Of a stretch of DNA of 24,515 bases, positions 6,915 through 13,574 are shown one piece after another. Each line of letters opens with the position of its first letter. The stretch's first letter is position 1. Location of the stretch: the NCBI GenBank assembly GCA_036266155.1, contig DATANR010000263.1, positions 1 through 24,515 on the forward strand. Reading direction: 5' to 3'. The translations under genes were made by a program, and so were the position numbers. The notes under the pieces were generated by a model, which saw nothing but the letters and a program-made list of their open reading frames with translations, did not search any database and had not been told where the DNA came from. The stretch is from SIAJ01 sp036266155 (GTDB lineage: Bacteria > Planctomycetota > Planctomycetia > Gemmatales > Gemmataceae).

Positions 6915-8589
6915 GATCGGCCGGCTCGGCACCGCGCAGGACGTCCGGGAGGTCGGCCGCGTTCTCGAGGTCGGCGACGGCATCGCGCGCGTGTACGGCC
7001 TCGCCAGCGTCATGGCCGGCGAAATGGTCGAGTTCACCAAGACCAAGATTCGCGGCTTGGCGTTCAACCTCGAAGAGTCGTCAGTCGCCGTCATCATCCT
7101 CGGCGATTACCTCCAGATTCAGGAGGGCGACGAGGTCCGGACGACGGGCGAACTGCTTCGTGTGCCGGTTGGCGACGCGATGGTCGGCCGCGTCGTCGAT
7201 CCGCTCGGCAATCCGCTTGACGGCAAGGGCCCGATCCTCACATCGGAAACCCGGCCGATGGAGTCGCCGGCCGCCGGCGTCGCCGAACGCCAGCCAGTGA
7301 AGGTGCCGCTGCAAACGGGCATTAAGGCCATCGACGCCATGACGCCGATCGGCCGCGGTCAGCGTGAACTCATCATTGGCGACCGCAAGACCGGCAAGAC
7401 CGCCATCGCGATCGACACGATCATCAACCAGAAGTCCGAGAACGTCATCTGCGTGTACGTCGCTTGCGGACAGATGCAGGCGAAGATTTCGCAGGTCGTT
7501 GAAGACCTGCGGCGCACCGGGGCGATGGATTACACGATCGTCGTCGCTTCGTCGTCCGCCGACCCGGCCCCGCTGCAGTACTACGCTCCGTACGCCGGCG
7601 CCGCGATGGCCGAGTACTTCATGTTCAAGGGTCGCGACACGCTGGTCGTGTACGACGACTTGTCGAAGCAAGCCGCCGCCTATCGCCAGCTCTCGCTGCT
7701 CGTTCGCCGCCCGCCCGGCCGCGAGGCCTACCCTGGCGACGTGTTCTACGCGCACAGTCGCCTGCTCGAACGCAGTTCCAAGCTGGCCGATCGGTGGGTG
7801 ATCGTCCCGAACGATGCCGACGATGCGAAGATTACTGACGACTGGGCTGTCAACAGCGCCGTCGACACCTCCCGCAAGCGGAACGCGGGCGAAGCGGGTA
7901 AGGTTTACGTCGGTCCGAGCGAGCTGACCGGAAAGGCCTACGCCGAGCACCACGACCTGGCAAAATTCCCCGGCCACAAGCTGGCCCGCGTCGCCACATC
8001 GGGTGGGTCGCTGACCGCGTTGCCGATCATCGAGACGCTCGAAGGCGAAGTGTCGGCGTATATCCCGACGAACGTGATCTCGATCACGGACGGCCAGATC
8101 TACCTGCAGCCGTCCTTGTTCTTCGCGGGCGTTCGGCCTGCCGTCGACGTCGGCATCTCGGTCAGCCGCGTGGGTGGCAACGCCCAGATCGGCGCCATGA
8201 AGGACAAGCGCGTCGCTGGCGGTTTGAAGCTGACGCTCGCTCAGTTCCGCGAACTGGAAGCGTTCGCCCAGCTCGGCACTGAACTCGACCCGGCGACGCA
8301 GCGGCAGCTTGATCGCGGCTACCGGATGGTCGAAGTGCTCAAGCAACCGCAGTTCAAGCCGATGAACGTGGTTGATCAGGTCATGGTCATCTACGCGGCC
8401 AACGCGGGGGCGCTCGACAAGGTGGACCGCAAGGCGGTCCGCAAGTGGGAAGAACAGTTCTTGACGTTCATTCAGGACCAACAGCCGGAAGTACGAGCGC
8501 TACTGGCCAAGGAAAAGAAACTGACCGACGGGGTGACGGCGAAGATCGACGCGGCAATCGCGGCCTTCCAGCCGCAGTTCAAGGGATAA
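6871..8589 (+). CDS. atpA: ATP synthase F1 subunit alpha, with large insert
   Basis: Non-catalytic nucleotide-binding subunit of the F1 hexamer. The 572-residue protein has the P-loop GDRKTGKT (170-177), LVVYDDLSKQA (258-268), the TALPIIET segment (382-389) and the conserved interface arginine in SRVGG (R433). Between LLER (298-301) and GSLT (379-382) there are 77 residues, where the E. coli protein has about 21, so roughly 56 residues are inserted. The inserted part is charged and includes VIVPNDADDAK and KFPGHKLARVAT. It continues in frame without stops and both flanks are perfectly conserved, so it is not an assembly artefact. The start overlaps atpH by 44 bases. A GC-rich palindrome separates it from atpG. 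Confidence 0.96.
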   Translation: MKFKPDEIVSVLRGEIGRLGTAQDVREVGRVLEVGDGIARVYGLASVMAGEMVEFTKTKIRGLAFNLEESSVAVIILGDYLQIQEGDEVRTTGELLRVPVGDAMVGRVVDPLGNPLDGKGPILTSETRPMESPAAGVAERQPVKVPLQTGIKAIDAMTPIGRGQRELIIGDRKTGKTAIAIDTIINQKSENVICVYVACGQMQAKISQVVEDLRRTGAMDYTIVVASSSADPAPLQYYAPYAGAAMAEYFMFKGRDTLVVYDDLSKQAAAYRQLSLLVRRPPGREAYPGDVFYAHSRLLERSSKLADRWVIVPNDADDAKITDDWAVNSAVDTSRKRNAGEAGKVYVGPSELTGKAYAEHHDLAKFPGHKLARVATSGGSLTALPIIETLEGEVSAYIPTNVISITDGQIYLQPSLFFAGVRPAVDVGISVSRVGGNAQIGAMKDKRVAGGLKLTLAQFRELEAFAQLGTELDPATQRQLDRGYRMVEVLKQPQFKPMNVVDQVMVIYAANAGALDKVDRKAVRKWEEQFLTFIQDQQPEVRALLAKEKKLTDGVTAKIDAAIAAFQPQFKG

Positions 8590-8594
8590 TCGGA

Positions 8595-8638
8595 CGCCGC
8601 TTGCGGCGTAGCGCGAGCGCGCTACGCCGCAAGCGGCG
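8595..8638. repeat. Perfect 21-bp inverted repeat between atpA and atpG
   Basis: Positions 8595-8615 are the exact reverse complement of 8618-8638, with only two bases between them. It begins 5 bases after the atpA stop and ends 8 bases before the atpG ATG, occupying the place where a ribosome binding site would be expected. No T run follows. Confidence 0.9.
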
Positions 8639-8646
8639 AAACATAT

Positions 8647-9537
8647 ATGGCCAACCTTCGTCTGCTCGTTAACCGTCGCAAGGCGGTCCGCAACATCCGC
8701 AAGATCACGCGGACCATGGAATTGATCGCCACCGCGCGCTTCAAGAAAGCCATGGACCGGGCGGCGGCGGCCGAAGCGTATACGCGCAAGATCAGCGAGA
8801 TCGCGGCCGACCTGACGAGCGCCGGTGGCGACGCGTCGCATCCGCTCCTTGCCGTGCGGCCCGAAGTAAAGAAGGTGCTGCTGTTGGTGATCGGTTCGAA
8901 TCGCGGTCTCGCGGGAGGGTACAACGGGTCGATCCTTCGCGAAGCCCAAGGTCGGCTCCGCGAGTTGAAGGCCGCGGGAACGCCGTTCGACTTGGAAGTG
9001 GCCGGCAAAAAGCCGATTGGCTTCCTCAAGTATCAGGGCTACGCGCGCGCGGCCGAATACACACAGTTCGAAGACAAGCCGGCCTACGATCAGGTTGAGC
9101 CGATCGCGGACAAGTACATCAAGATGTTCGTCGCCGGACAGGTCGACCAGGTCCAGGTGGCGTACATGAAGTTCCAAAACGCCGCCCGTCAGGCACCAGT
9201 GGTCGAGACGCTGCTGCCGCTTGGAACGGTTACCCTGCCGACCAAGGGCAAACCAGAGACGCCTGCGACGGCCCGATCGGTCGATTACGAATTCATCCCG
9301 AGCGCCGGCGAGATTCTTGACGCCATCGTGCCCGCGGCGTTCAAGCAGCGGTTGTTCAAGTGCTTTCTGGATGCGGCCGTGAGCGAACAGATCGCCCGCC
9401 GCGTTGCCATGAAGGCGGCAACCGAGAATGCGGCGGACTTGATCAAGGCGTTGACTCAGCAGTACAACCGGGCCCGGCAGGCGAAGATTACGAAGGAGAT
9501 CTCGGAATTGATCGCGGGGGCCGAGGCACTGAAGTAA
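8647..9537 (+). CDS. atpG: ATP synthase F1 subunit gamma
   Basis: Central rotor shaft of F1. The 296-residue product has the conserved N-terminal helix (MANLRLLVNRRKAVRNIRKI, followed by TRTMELIATARF) and a C-terminal helix with the typical ending YNRARQAKITKEISELIAGA. Both pack together as the coiled-coil shaft. The middle Rossmann-like part (about 75-210) is normal in length. No clear Shine-Dalgarno precedes the ATG because the palindrome occupies that region, so initiation may depend on coupling to atpA or on the folded leader. The operon is interrupted after this gene: a toxin-antitoxin pair and a DUF1569 gene come before atpD. Confidence 0.95.
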   Translation: MANLRLLVNRRKAVRNIRKITRTMELIATARFKKAMDRAAAAEAYTRKISEIAADLTSAGGDASHPLLAVRPEVKKVLLLVIGSNRGLAGGYNGSILREAQGRLRELKAAGTPFDLEVAGKKPIGFLKYQGYARAAEYTQFEDKPAYDQVEPIADKYIKMFVAGQVDQVQVAYMKFQNAARQAPVVETLLPLGTVTLPTKGKPETPATARSVDYEFIPSAGEILDAIVPAAFKQRLFKCFLDAAVSEQIARRVAMKAATENAADLIKALTQQYNRARQAKITKEISELIAGAEALK

Positions 9538-9550
9538 ACGGGAGGGTGCG

Positions 9551-9763
9551 ATGAGCATACTGCCGCCTGACTTGGCCAAACTCACGGCGATGGAAAAGGT
9601 CGAACTAATCGATCTCCTCTGGCTGAGTATGTCAGAGGATGATTTTCCTCTGACGGACGCCCAACGTCAGGACCTGGAAAAGCGAATCGCGGAGGATCAA
9701 AACGACCCTGATGAGGGTCGCCCCTGGGAGGAAGTCAAGGCCGAGCTTCTGGGTCAGAAATGA
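9551..9763 (+). CDS. Addiction-module antitoxin (putative addiction module component family)
   Basis: A 70-residue acidic protein. Its pattern LTAMEKVELIDLLWLSM, followed by LTDAQRQDLEKRIAEDQNDPDEGRPWEEVKAELL, matches the small antitoxins of the 'putative addiction module component' family (TIGR02574/PF09720). These neutralise RelE/ParE-type toxins encoded next to them. The start is preceded by GGAGGG and lies 13 bases after the atpG stop. Its TGA overlaps the ATG of the toxin frame (9760) by 4 bases, the usual arrangement. The open reading frame is intact, although the toxin downstream is frameshifted. It sits inside the ATP synthase operon, an unusual place, and is presumably transcribed with it. 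Confidence 0.85.
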   Translation: MSILPPDLAKLTAMEKVELIDLLWLSMSEDDFPLTDAQRQDLEKRIAEDQNDPDEGRPWEEVKAELLGQK

Positions 9764-10081
9764 GTCGCCAGATCGTCCTCAAGCGGCGTGCCGAGCGCGA
9801 TGTTCGCGCTGCCATGGTACGACGATCAGCGAGACGGCCTTGGCGATGAACTCGTCGAGAAGGTGAGCGAGACGCTCCGGGCGATCCAAGTGATGCCGGG
9901 CCGATTCAAAGTGGAAGTAGGCGGATACCGGCGGGCCTTGGTTCAGCGGTTCCCATACCGAGTGGTATTTCGGTTTGATGACGAGCGGGTCGTAGTGATT
10001 GGGGTCTATCACACTAGTCGCGATCCGCAGTTGTGGTTTGATCGCATTGCAGAGGACAAGGCGGACCCAACGGATGAGTGA
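9760..10081 (+). pseudogene. RelE/ParE-family toxin, frameshifted
   Basis: The antitoxin stop overlaps ATG 9760, which begins MSRQIVLKRRAERDVRAAM, the expected first strand and helix of a ParE/RelE toxin. That frame then stops after ten more codons. The rest of the toxin continues in the next frame from about 9812: WYDDQRDGLGDELVEKVSETL, then a conserved RRALVQRFPYRVVFRF and the closing VYHTSRDPQLWFDR motif. In the family about two residues stand between the AA and the WY. Here only one base does, so a loss of 5 bases (or an equivalent net shift) near 9812-9816 would explain it. A GTG at 9788 could start a 97-residue N-terminally altered product. Programmed frameshifting or a sequencing error are less likely alternatives. 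Confidence 0.75.
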
Positions 10082-10559
10082 CAAACCGCGGCGTCGCTCG
10101 CTCGTCTTCAACAACCTCGACGAGGTCACCCACGACGCGGAGGCGCTGCTGGCGAAAGGTTACGACAAGGCCGGCCAATGGGACCTTGCCCAGTGTGCCA
10201 ACCACCTGGCCGACTGGATGCGGTTTCCGGTTGAAGGGTTTCCGAAGCCGCCGGCCCCGATTCGGGCGATGCTCTGGATGATGCGGAAGACGATCGGGCG
10301 GAAGAAGCTGCTGACGTATTTGAAGGATAAGAGCTTTCCGGCCGGCAAGCCGACGATGCCGCAGACGGTCATCGCTCCGGGTGGCGATGCAAAGGCAGCA
10401 GTCGAGAAGCTGAAGGCGAGCGTCGAGAAGCTGAAGGCGTTCACGGGCACGATCGTCCCGTCGCCGCTGTTCGGTGCGATGACCAAGGATGAGGCCGTGG
10501 GTATGCAGCTTGTGCACGCCGCCCACCATTTGAGTTTTTTGGTTCCAAAGAACGGGTAA
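10074..10559 (+). CDS. DUF1569 (DinB-like) protein
   Basis: A 161-residue soluble protein of the DUF1569 family, which shares the DinB four-helix fold. DinB relatives bind a metal with histidines spread over the helices. Here H44 (in QCANHLADW) and H148/H152 (in VHAAHHLSFL) are in the expected places, but no reaction can be assigned. The start at 10074 overlaps the toxin end by 8 bases and gives the family's usual length. An in-frame extension back to 9999 lies inside the toxin frame and is disregarded. Near residues 110-123 a 7-residue unit (VEKLKAS, VEKLKAF) is tandemly duplicated. The gene ends 49 bases before atpD, with a perfect palindrome between. Confidence 0.8.
   Translation: MSDKPRRRSLVFNNLDEVTHDAEALLAKGYDKAGQWDLAQCANHLADWMRFPVEGFPKPPAPIRAMLWMMRKTIGRKKLLTYLKDKSFPAGKPTMPQTVIAPGGDAKAAVEKLKASVEKLKAFTGTIVPSPLFGAMTKDEAVGMQLVHAAHHLSFLVPKNG
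10401..10442 (+). repeat. 21-bp in-frame tandem duplication in the DUF1569 gene
   Basis: Bases 10401-10421 and 10422-10442 are identical over their first 18 positions. They encode VEKLKAS and VEKLKAF, lengthening one helix by about two turns. Confidence 0.85.
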
Positions 10560-10562
10560 TCA

Positions 10563-10592
10563 AAAGCCCACGGACGTACGTCCGTGGGCTTT
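10563..10592. terminator. Perfect 30-bp palindrome, terminator-like, between DUF1569 and atpD
   Basis: Positions 10563-10577 are the exact reverse complement of 10578-10592. The element begins AAAGCCC and ends GGGCTTT, like a bidirectional terminator, although only three T follow. It lies inside the atp operon, 16 bases before the atpD ATG, so full termination here would cut off atpD and atpC. Partial termination, mRNA processing or mere repeat insertion are all possible. Confidence 0.6.
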
Positions 10593-10608
10593 CGGGGAGA
10601 GAGAATAA

Positions 10609-12057
10609 ATGGTTGCCACCGCCGAGATGAAGGGCCGCGTTACCCAGGTCATCGGGTCCACGTTCGACGTCGAGTTCGACGGCGACCATCTGCCGGAGAT
10701 TTACAACGCTGTCACGATCAAGACCGAGACGAAGGGCACATCGCTGGATCTCGTCGGCGAAGTCCAGCAGCACCTCGGCGGCAGTCGTGTTCGCTGCGTC
10801 GCCCTCGGTTCGACCGACGGCCTGATGCGTGGCACCGACGCGGTCGACACCGGCAAGCCGGTTCAGGTGCCCGTCGGCATGGAGACGCTCGGCCGCGTGT
10901 TCAACCTGCTGGGCCAGCCCATCGACGGTCGCGGCGCTGTGAACGCCACGGAAAAGCGGTCGATCCACGCCAAGCCGCCGAAGTTCGCTGACCTGTCGCC
11001 GAAGTCGGAAATCCTTGAGACGGGCATCAAGGTCATCGACCTGCTGACGCCGCTCGCTCGCGGTGGCAAGGCTGGTCTGTTCGGCGGTGCCGGTCTCGGC
11101 AAGACGGTCATTCTCACCGAACTCATCGCGCGTATCGCCAAGGTGTATAAGGGCTACTCGGTGTTCGCCGGCGTCGGCGAGCGTACCCGCGAGGGCAACG
11201 ACCTCTGGCTCGAAATGCAGGAGACGAAGTCCGGCGTCGGGGCCGACGCCAAGTCGGTCATCGAGTCGACGGCGATGGTCTTCGGCCAGATGAACGAGCC
11301 GCCGGGCGCCCGTCTTCGCGTCGCGCTGTCCGCGTTGACGATGGCCGAATGGTTCCGCGACGCGACCGGCGCCGAGACGCTGCTCTTCGTCGACAACGTC
11401 TTCCGCTTCTCGCAAGCCGGCTCCGAAGTGTCGGCCCTTCTCGGTCGTATGCCGAGCGCCGTCGGTTACCAGCCGACGCTGGCCACGGAAATGGGCGAGT
11501 TGCAGGAGCGCATCACTTCGACGGCCCGCGGGGCCATCACGTCGGTGCAAGCCGTGTACGTGCCGGCCGACGACCCGACCGACCCGGCCCCGGCCAACAC
11601 GTTCCAGCACCTCGACGCGTTCATCTACCTGGAACGGTCGATTTCCGAGAAGGGCATCTACCCCGCCGTCGATCCGCTGGCGTCGAACAGCCGACTGCTC
11701 GATCCGCAGATCATCGGCGAACGCCACTTTGCCGTCGCCCGCCGCGTGCAGTCGATCCTGCAGCGTAATCGCGAACTGCAGGACATCATCGCCATCCTCG
11801 GCGTCGAAGAACTTTCGGAAGAAGACCGCCAGATCGTGAGCCGGGCCCGCCGGATCGAGCGGTTCCTGTCGCAGCCGTTCCTCGTAGCCGAGCCGTTCAC
11901 CGGCAAGCCGGGCAACGTCACGCCGCTCGCCGAGACGATCCGCAGCTTCGAAGAACTCTGCGACGGCAAGTGGGACCACCTGCCCGAAGGCGCCTTCATG
12001 TATGTCGGCGTCATTGAGGAAGCGGCGGAAGCGGCGAAGAAGATGGCTGGGAAATAG
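10609..12057 (+). CDS. atpD: ATP synthase F1 subunit beta
   Basis: Catalytic subunit of F1. The 482-residue product carries the P-loop GGAGLGKT (159-166; most bacteria have V where this has L). The catalytic Glu is E191 in GERTREGNDL. The DELSEED-region equivalent EELSEEDRQIVSRARRIERF contacts gamma. All catalytic elements are present and the length is normal. A purine-rich GGGGAGAGAG precedes the ATG by about 5 bases, giving atpD an independent ribosome binding site despite the upstream inserted genes. Its TAG stop is also the beginning of a repeat that separates it from atpC. Confidence 0.97.
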   Translation: MVATAEMKGRVTQVIGSTFDVEFDGDHLPEIYNAVTIKTETKGTSLDLVGEVQQHLGGSRVRCVALGSTDGLMRGTDAVDTGKPVQVPVGMETLGRVFNLLGQPIDGRGAVNATEKRSIHAKPPKFADLSPKSEILETGIKVIDLLTPLARGGKAGLFGGAGLGKTVILTELIARIAKVYKGYSVFAGVGERTREGNDLWLEMQETKSGVGADAKSVIESTAMVFGQMNEPPGARLRVALSALTMAEWFRDATGAETLLFVDNVFRFSQAGSEVSALLGRMPSAVGYQPTLATEMGELQERITSTARGAITSVQAVYVPADDPTDPAPANTFQHLDAFIYLERSISEKGIYPAVDPLASNSRLLDPQIIGERHFAVARRVQSILQRNRELQDIIAILGVEELSEEDRQIVSRARRIERFLSQPFLVAEPFTGKPGNVTPLAETIRSFEELCDGKWDHLPEGAFMYVGVIEEAAEAAKKMAGK

Positions 12058-12136
12058 GGTATAGGGGATGGGGTATAGGGTATTTGACCCGGCCCCTCCC
12101 GCAGTGCTCACACCCTACACCCGATACCCCATACCC
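12057..12136. repeat. Imperfect 27-bp inverted repeat of GGGTAT-type units between atpD and atpC
   Basis: The left arm 12057-12083 consists of repeated GGGTATAGGGG-like units. It matches the reverse complement of the right arm 12110-12136 at 22 of 27 positions, with a 26-base pyrimidine-rich centre. The arms are themselves internally repetitive. It begins within the atpD stop codon and ends 11 bases before atpC. Confidence 0.75.
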
Positions 12137-12147
12137 AAGCGACAGCG

Positions 12148-12414
12148 ATGGCATCCTCCGGCAAACAAGTTCAGTGCGTCGTCGTCACTCCCGAGAAGGC
12201 CATCTTGGAAGAGACGGCCGACATGGTCATCCTGCCGATGATCGACGGCGAACTCGGCGTTCTGCCTGGCCGTGCCGCGCTCGTTGGCAGGCTCGGTAAG
12301 GGTGAACTGCGTCTGAACAAGGGCGCCGAAGTGAAGAAGTGGCAGCTCGAAGGCGGCTTCGCCCAGGTCCGCGGCGACGTCGTGACCGTCTTGACCACCC
12401 GCGTCGTCGGTTGA
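12148..12414 (+). CDS. atpC: ATP synthase F1 subunit epsilon, short form
   Basis: Small rotor subunit joining gamma to the c-ring. The 88-residue product contains only the N-terminal beta-sandwich (TPEKAILEETADMVILPM, GELGVLPGRAALVGRL, and the closing strand VRGDVVTVLTTRVV). The two C-terminal helices present in the usual 130-140-residue epsilon, which inhibit ATP hydrolysis in many bacteria, are missing. The gene ends cleanly with TGA after the last strand, as in other naturally short epsilon subunits. No remnant of the helical domain is evident in the following 200 bases. Last gene of the operon. It faces a convergent gene, with a hairpin at 12423-12454 in the gap. Confidence 0.93.
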   Translation: MASSGKQVQCVVVTPEKAILEETADMVILPMIDGELGVLPGRAALVGRLGKGELRLNKGAEVKKWQLEGGFAQVRGDVVTVLTTRVVG

Positions 12415-12422
12415 CATTGCGT

Positions 12423-12470
12423 TTCGTTCAGGAAGGGTCACACCCCTGAACGAATTCTGAACGCATTTTT
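12423..12470 (+). terminator. Candidate terminator of the ATP synthase operon
   Basis: TTCGTTCAGG (12423-12432) pairs with CCTGAACGAA (12445-12454) across a 12-base loop. A T5 run follows at 12466-12470, about 11 bases beyond the stem rather than directly after it. The position, 8 bases after the atpC stop between convergent genes, fits a terminator, but the spacing makes this tentative. Confidence 0.4.
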
Positions 12471-12614
12471 CGAGCAGTTGCAATGAAATGCAACGCATTA
12501 TTATCGAGAAATCCCGGCATTTCATCCGCTCGTACAACTCGTTGATCATACACGCGACCGAATGACCGGCGGTGCCTGGAAACGCAACCGGCACGCTTCG
12601 CATTTCACTCGTAA

Positions 12615-13358
12615 TCACTTTTTCGCCGGCGGCAACGCCCTCAGCTCGAAGAACTCGAATGCCGCGTCGATCTCGGCCGCGTCCTTGTTGCCGCCGTTCT
12701 TGGCGATCAGGCCGACCCGTTTCGGCGTTCCGTTGCCCCAGCGCCGCTCGCCGCCGATGACCCACTTGTCGCCGTCCTTGCTCCAGGCGAATTCATAGTT
12801 GTCGCCGCGCTTCGTGAACTTCAACCAATATTTCTTGAGCCCCGACTCGCTCGCCTTCGGCCGCACGTGCACCGGGTTTCCTTCGGTCTCGGCCACGAGC
12901 ACGAACGCCTGCCCCGCCGGCCGCTGCCCATCGTATTCGTAGCCCCATTTCAGATAATTGTCATCGTCGTCATACACGATCATGCCGGCCTGCTGATAGT
13001 AAGTGTCCGGCAAAAAGTTGCTCACGCACGTCGTGGCCGACCATTCCACGTCCTTGTCGAGCGGAATGTCGATGAGATGAATGTTCTTGGCCTGCGTGCC
13101 CTCGCTCAGAGCGTCTTCTTTCTCCTTGCCATGAATCGTCCCGCGCTGCGTGGTGATCACCAGCGCCCCCGGCACCTTTTTGAGCGACACCTGAGTCGGA
13201 TCCGGCCGAATAACCTTCCAGTCGAGCACGAGCTTGCCGTCGAAGCTGTCGACCCAGGGGCCGGTCATGCCGGCTTTCGGCAGGGGAGCGGGCGTGCCGA
13301 TGCTGATAAGGGCGAGAGCGAACACGACGGCGATGGAGAGGGGACGAAAGGAAGGCAT
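12615..13358 (-). CDS. Secreted DUF1349 / concanavalin-like protein
   Basis: The 247-residue product from ATG 13358 starts with a signal peptide (hydrophobic core about 7-22, cleavage near TPA at 22-24). The remainder looks like one beta-sandwich domain of the DUF1349/concanavalin-A-like group. It has a WVDSFDGKLVLDWKVIRP opening, a YQQAGMIVYDDDDNYLKWGYEY central segment and KKYWLKFTKRGDNYEFAWSKDGD, the pattern shared with sugar-binding domains of beta-xylosidases. A binding role at or outside the cell surface is inferred; no catalytic residues can be named. The frame is open back to 13499, but the signal peptide places the start at 13358. An imperfect hairpin (GGACGGC 13377-13383 with GCCGTCC 13409-13415) lies in its leader. 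Confidence 0.75.
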   Translation of the reverse strand: MPSFRPLSIAVVFALALISIGTPAPLPKAGMTGPWVDSFDGKLVLDWKVIRPDPTQVSLKKVPGALVITTQRGTIHGKEKEDALSEGTQAKNIHLIDIPLDKDVEWSATTCVSNFLPDTYYQQAGMIVYDDDDNYLKWGYEYDGQRPAGQAFVLVAETEGNPVHVRPKASESGLKKYWLKFTKRGDNYEFAWSKDGDKWVIGGERRWGNGTPKRVGLIAKNGGNKDAAEIDAAFEFFELRALPPAKK

Positions 13359-13543
13359 CGGGGTGACTCCAGATCCGGACGGCGCATGCGCCCGATCATT
13401 GGGATCATGCCGTCCTTTGGAGAGTTGAGCGTAACCGATGGCGGGGATGCGGGCAATGGATGCGGGCACGCGGTTACGTGGGGGAGCAGATTTGTCCACA
13501 GCTTCTTCCCAGAAACCGCCGCTTCGAAATCAAGAGTTGCAGA

Positions 13544-13553
13544 ATCCTATTCG
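13544..13553 (+). repeat. 10-bp direct repeat, left copy
   Basis: ATCCTATTCG occurs here and again at 19063-19072, in the same orientation, bracketing the lower-GC block with the TIR-STAND gene. It is a possible target duplication. A chance match of this length between two 200-base gaps would not be very rare (about 0.04 expected). Confidence 0.3.
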
Positions 13554-13574
13554 CCGGCTCGTCTCTGCAATCCG

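Noticed and set aside
7081..9585. Long minus-strand open frames opposite atpA and atpG
   Set aside because: Antisense shadows of conserved genes, with no recognisable domain and no ribosome binding site context.
10441..12111. Long open frame of 556 codons opposite atpD
   Set aside because: It lies antisense to a fully conserved gene, has low-complexity Arg/His/Asp-rich sequence and resembles no family. It is a product of high GC and codon bias.
13377..13415. Imperfect hairpin in the leader of the secreted DUF1349 gene as a riboswitch
   Set aside because: Only a 7-bp outer stem is certain and no known riboswitch core is visible.
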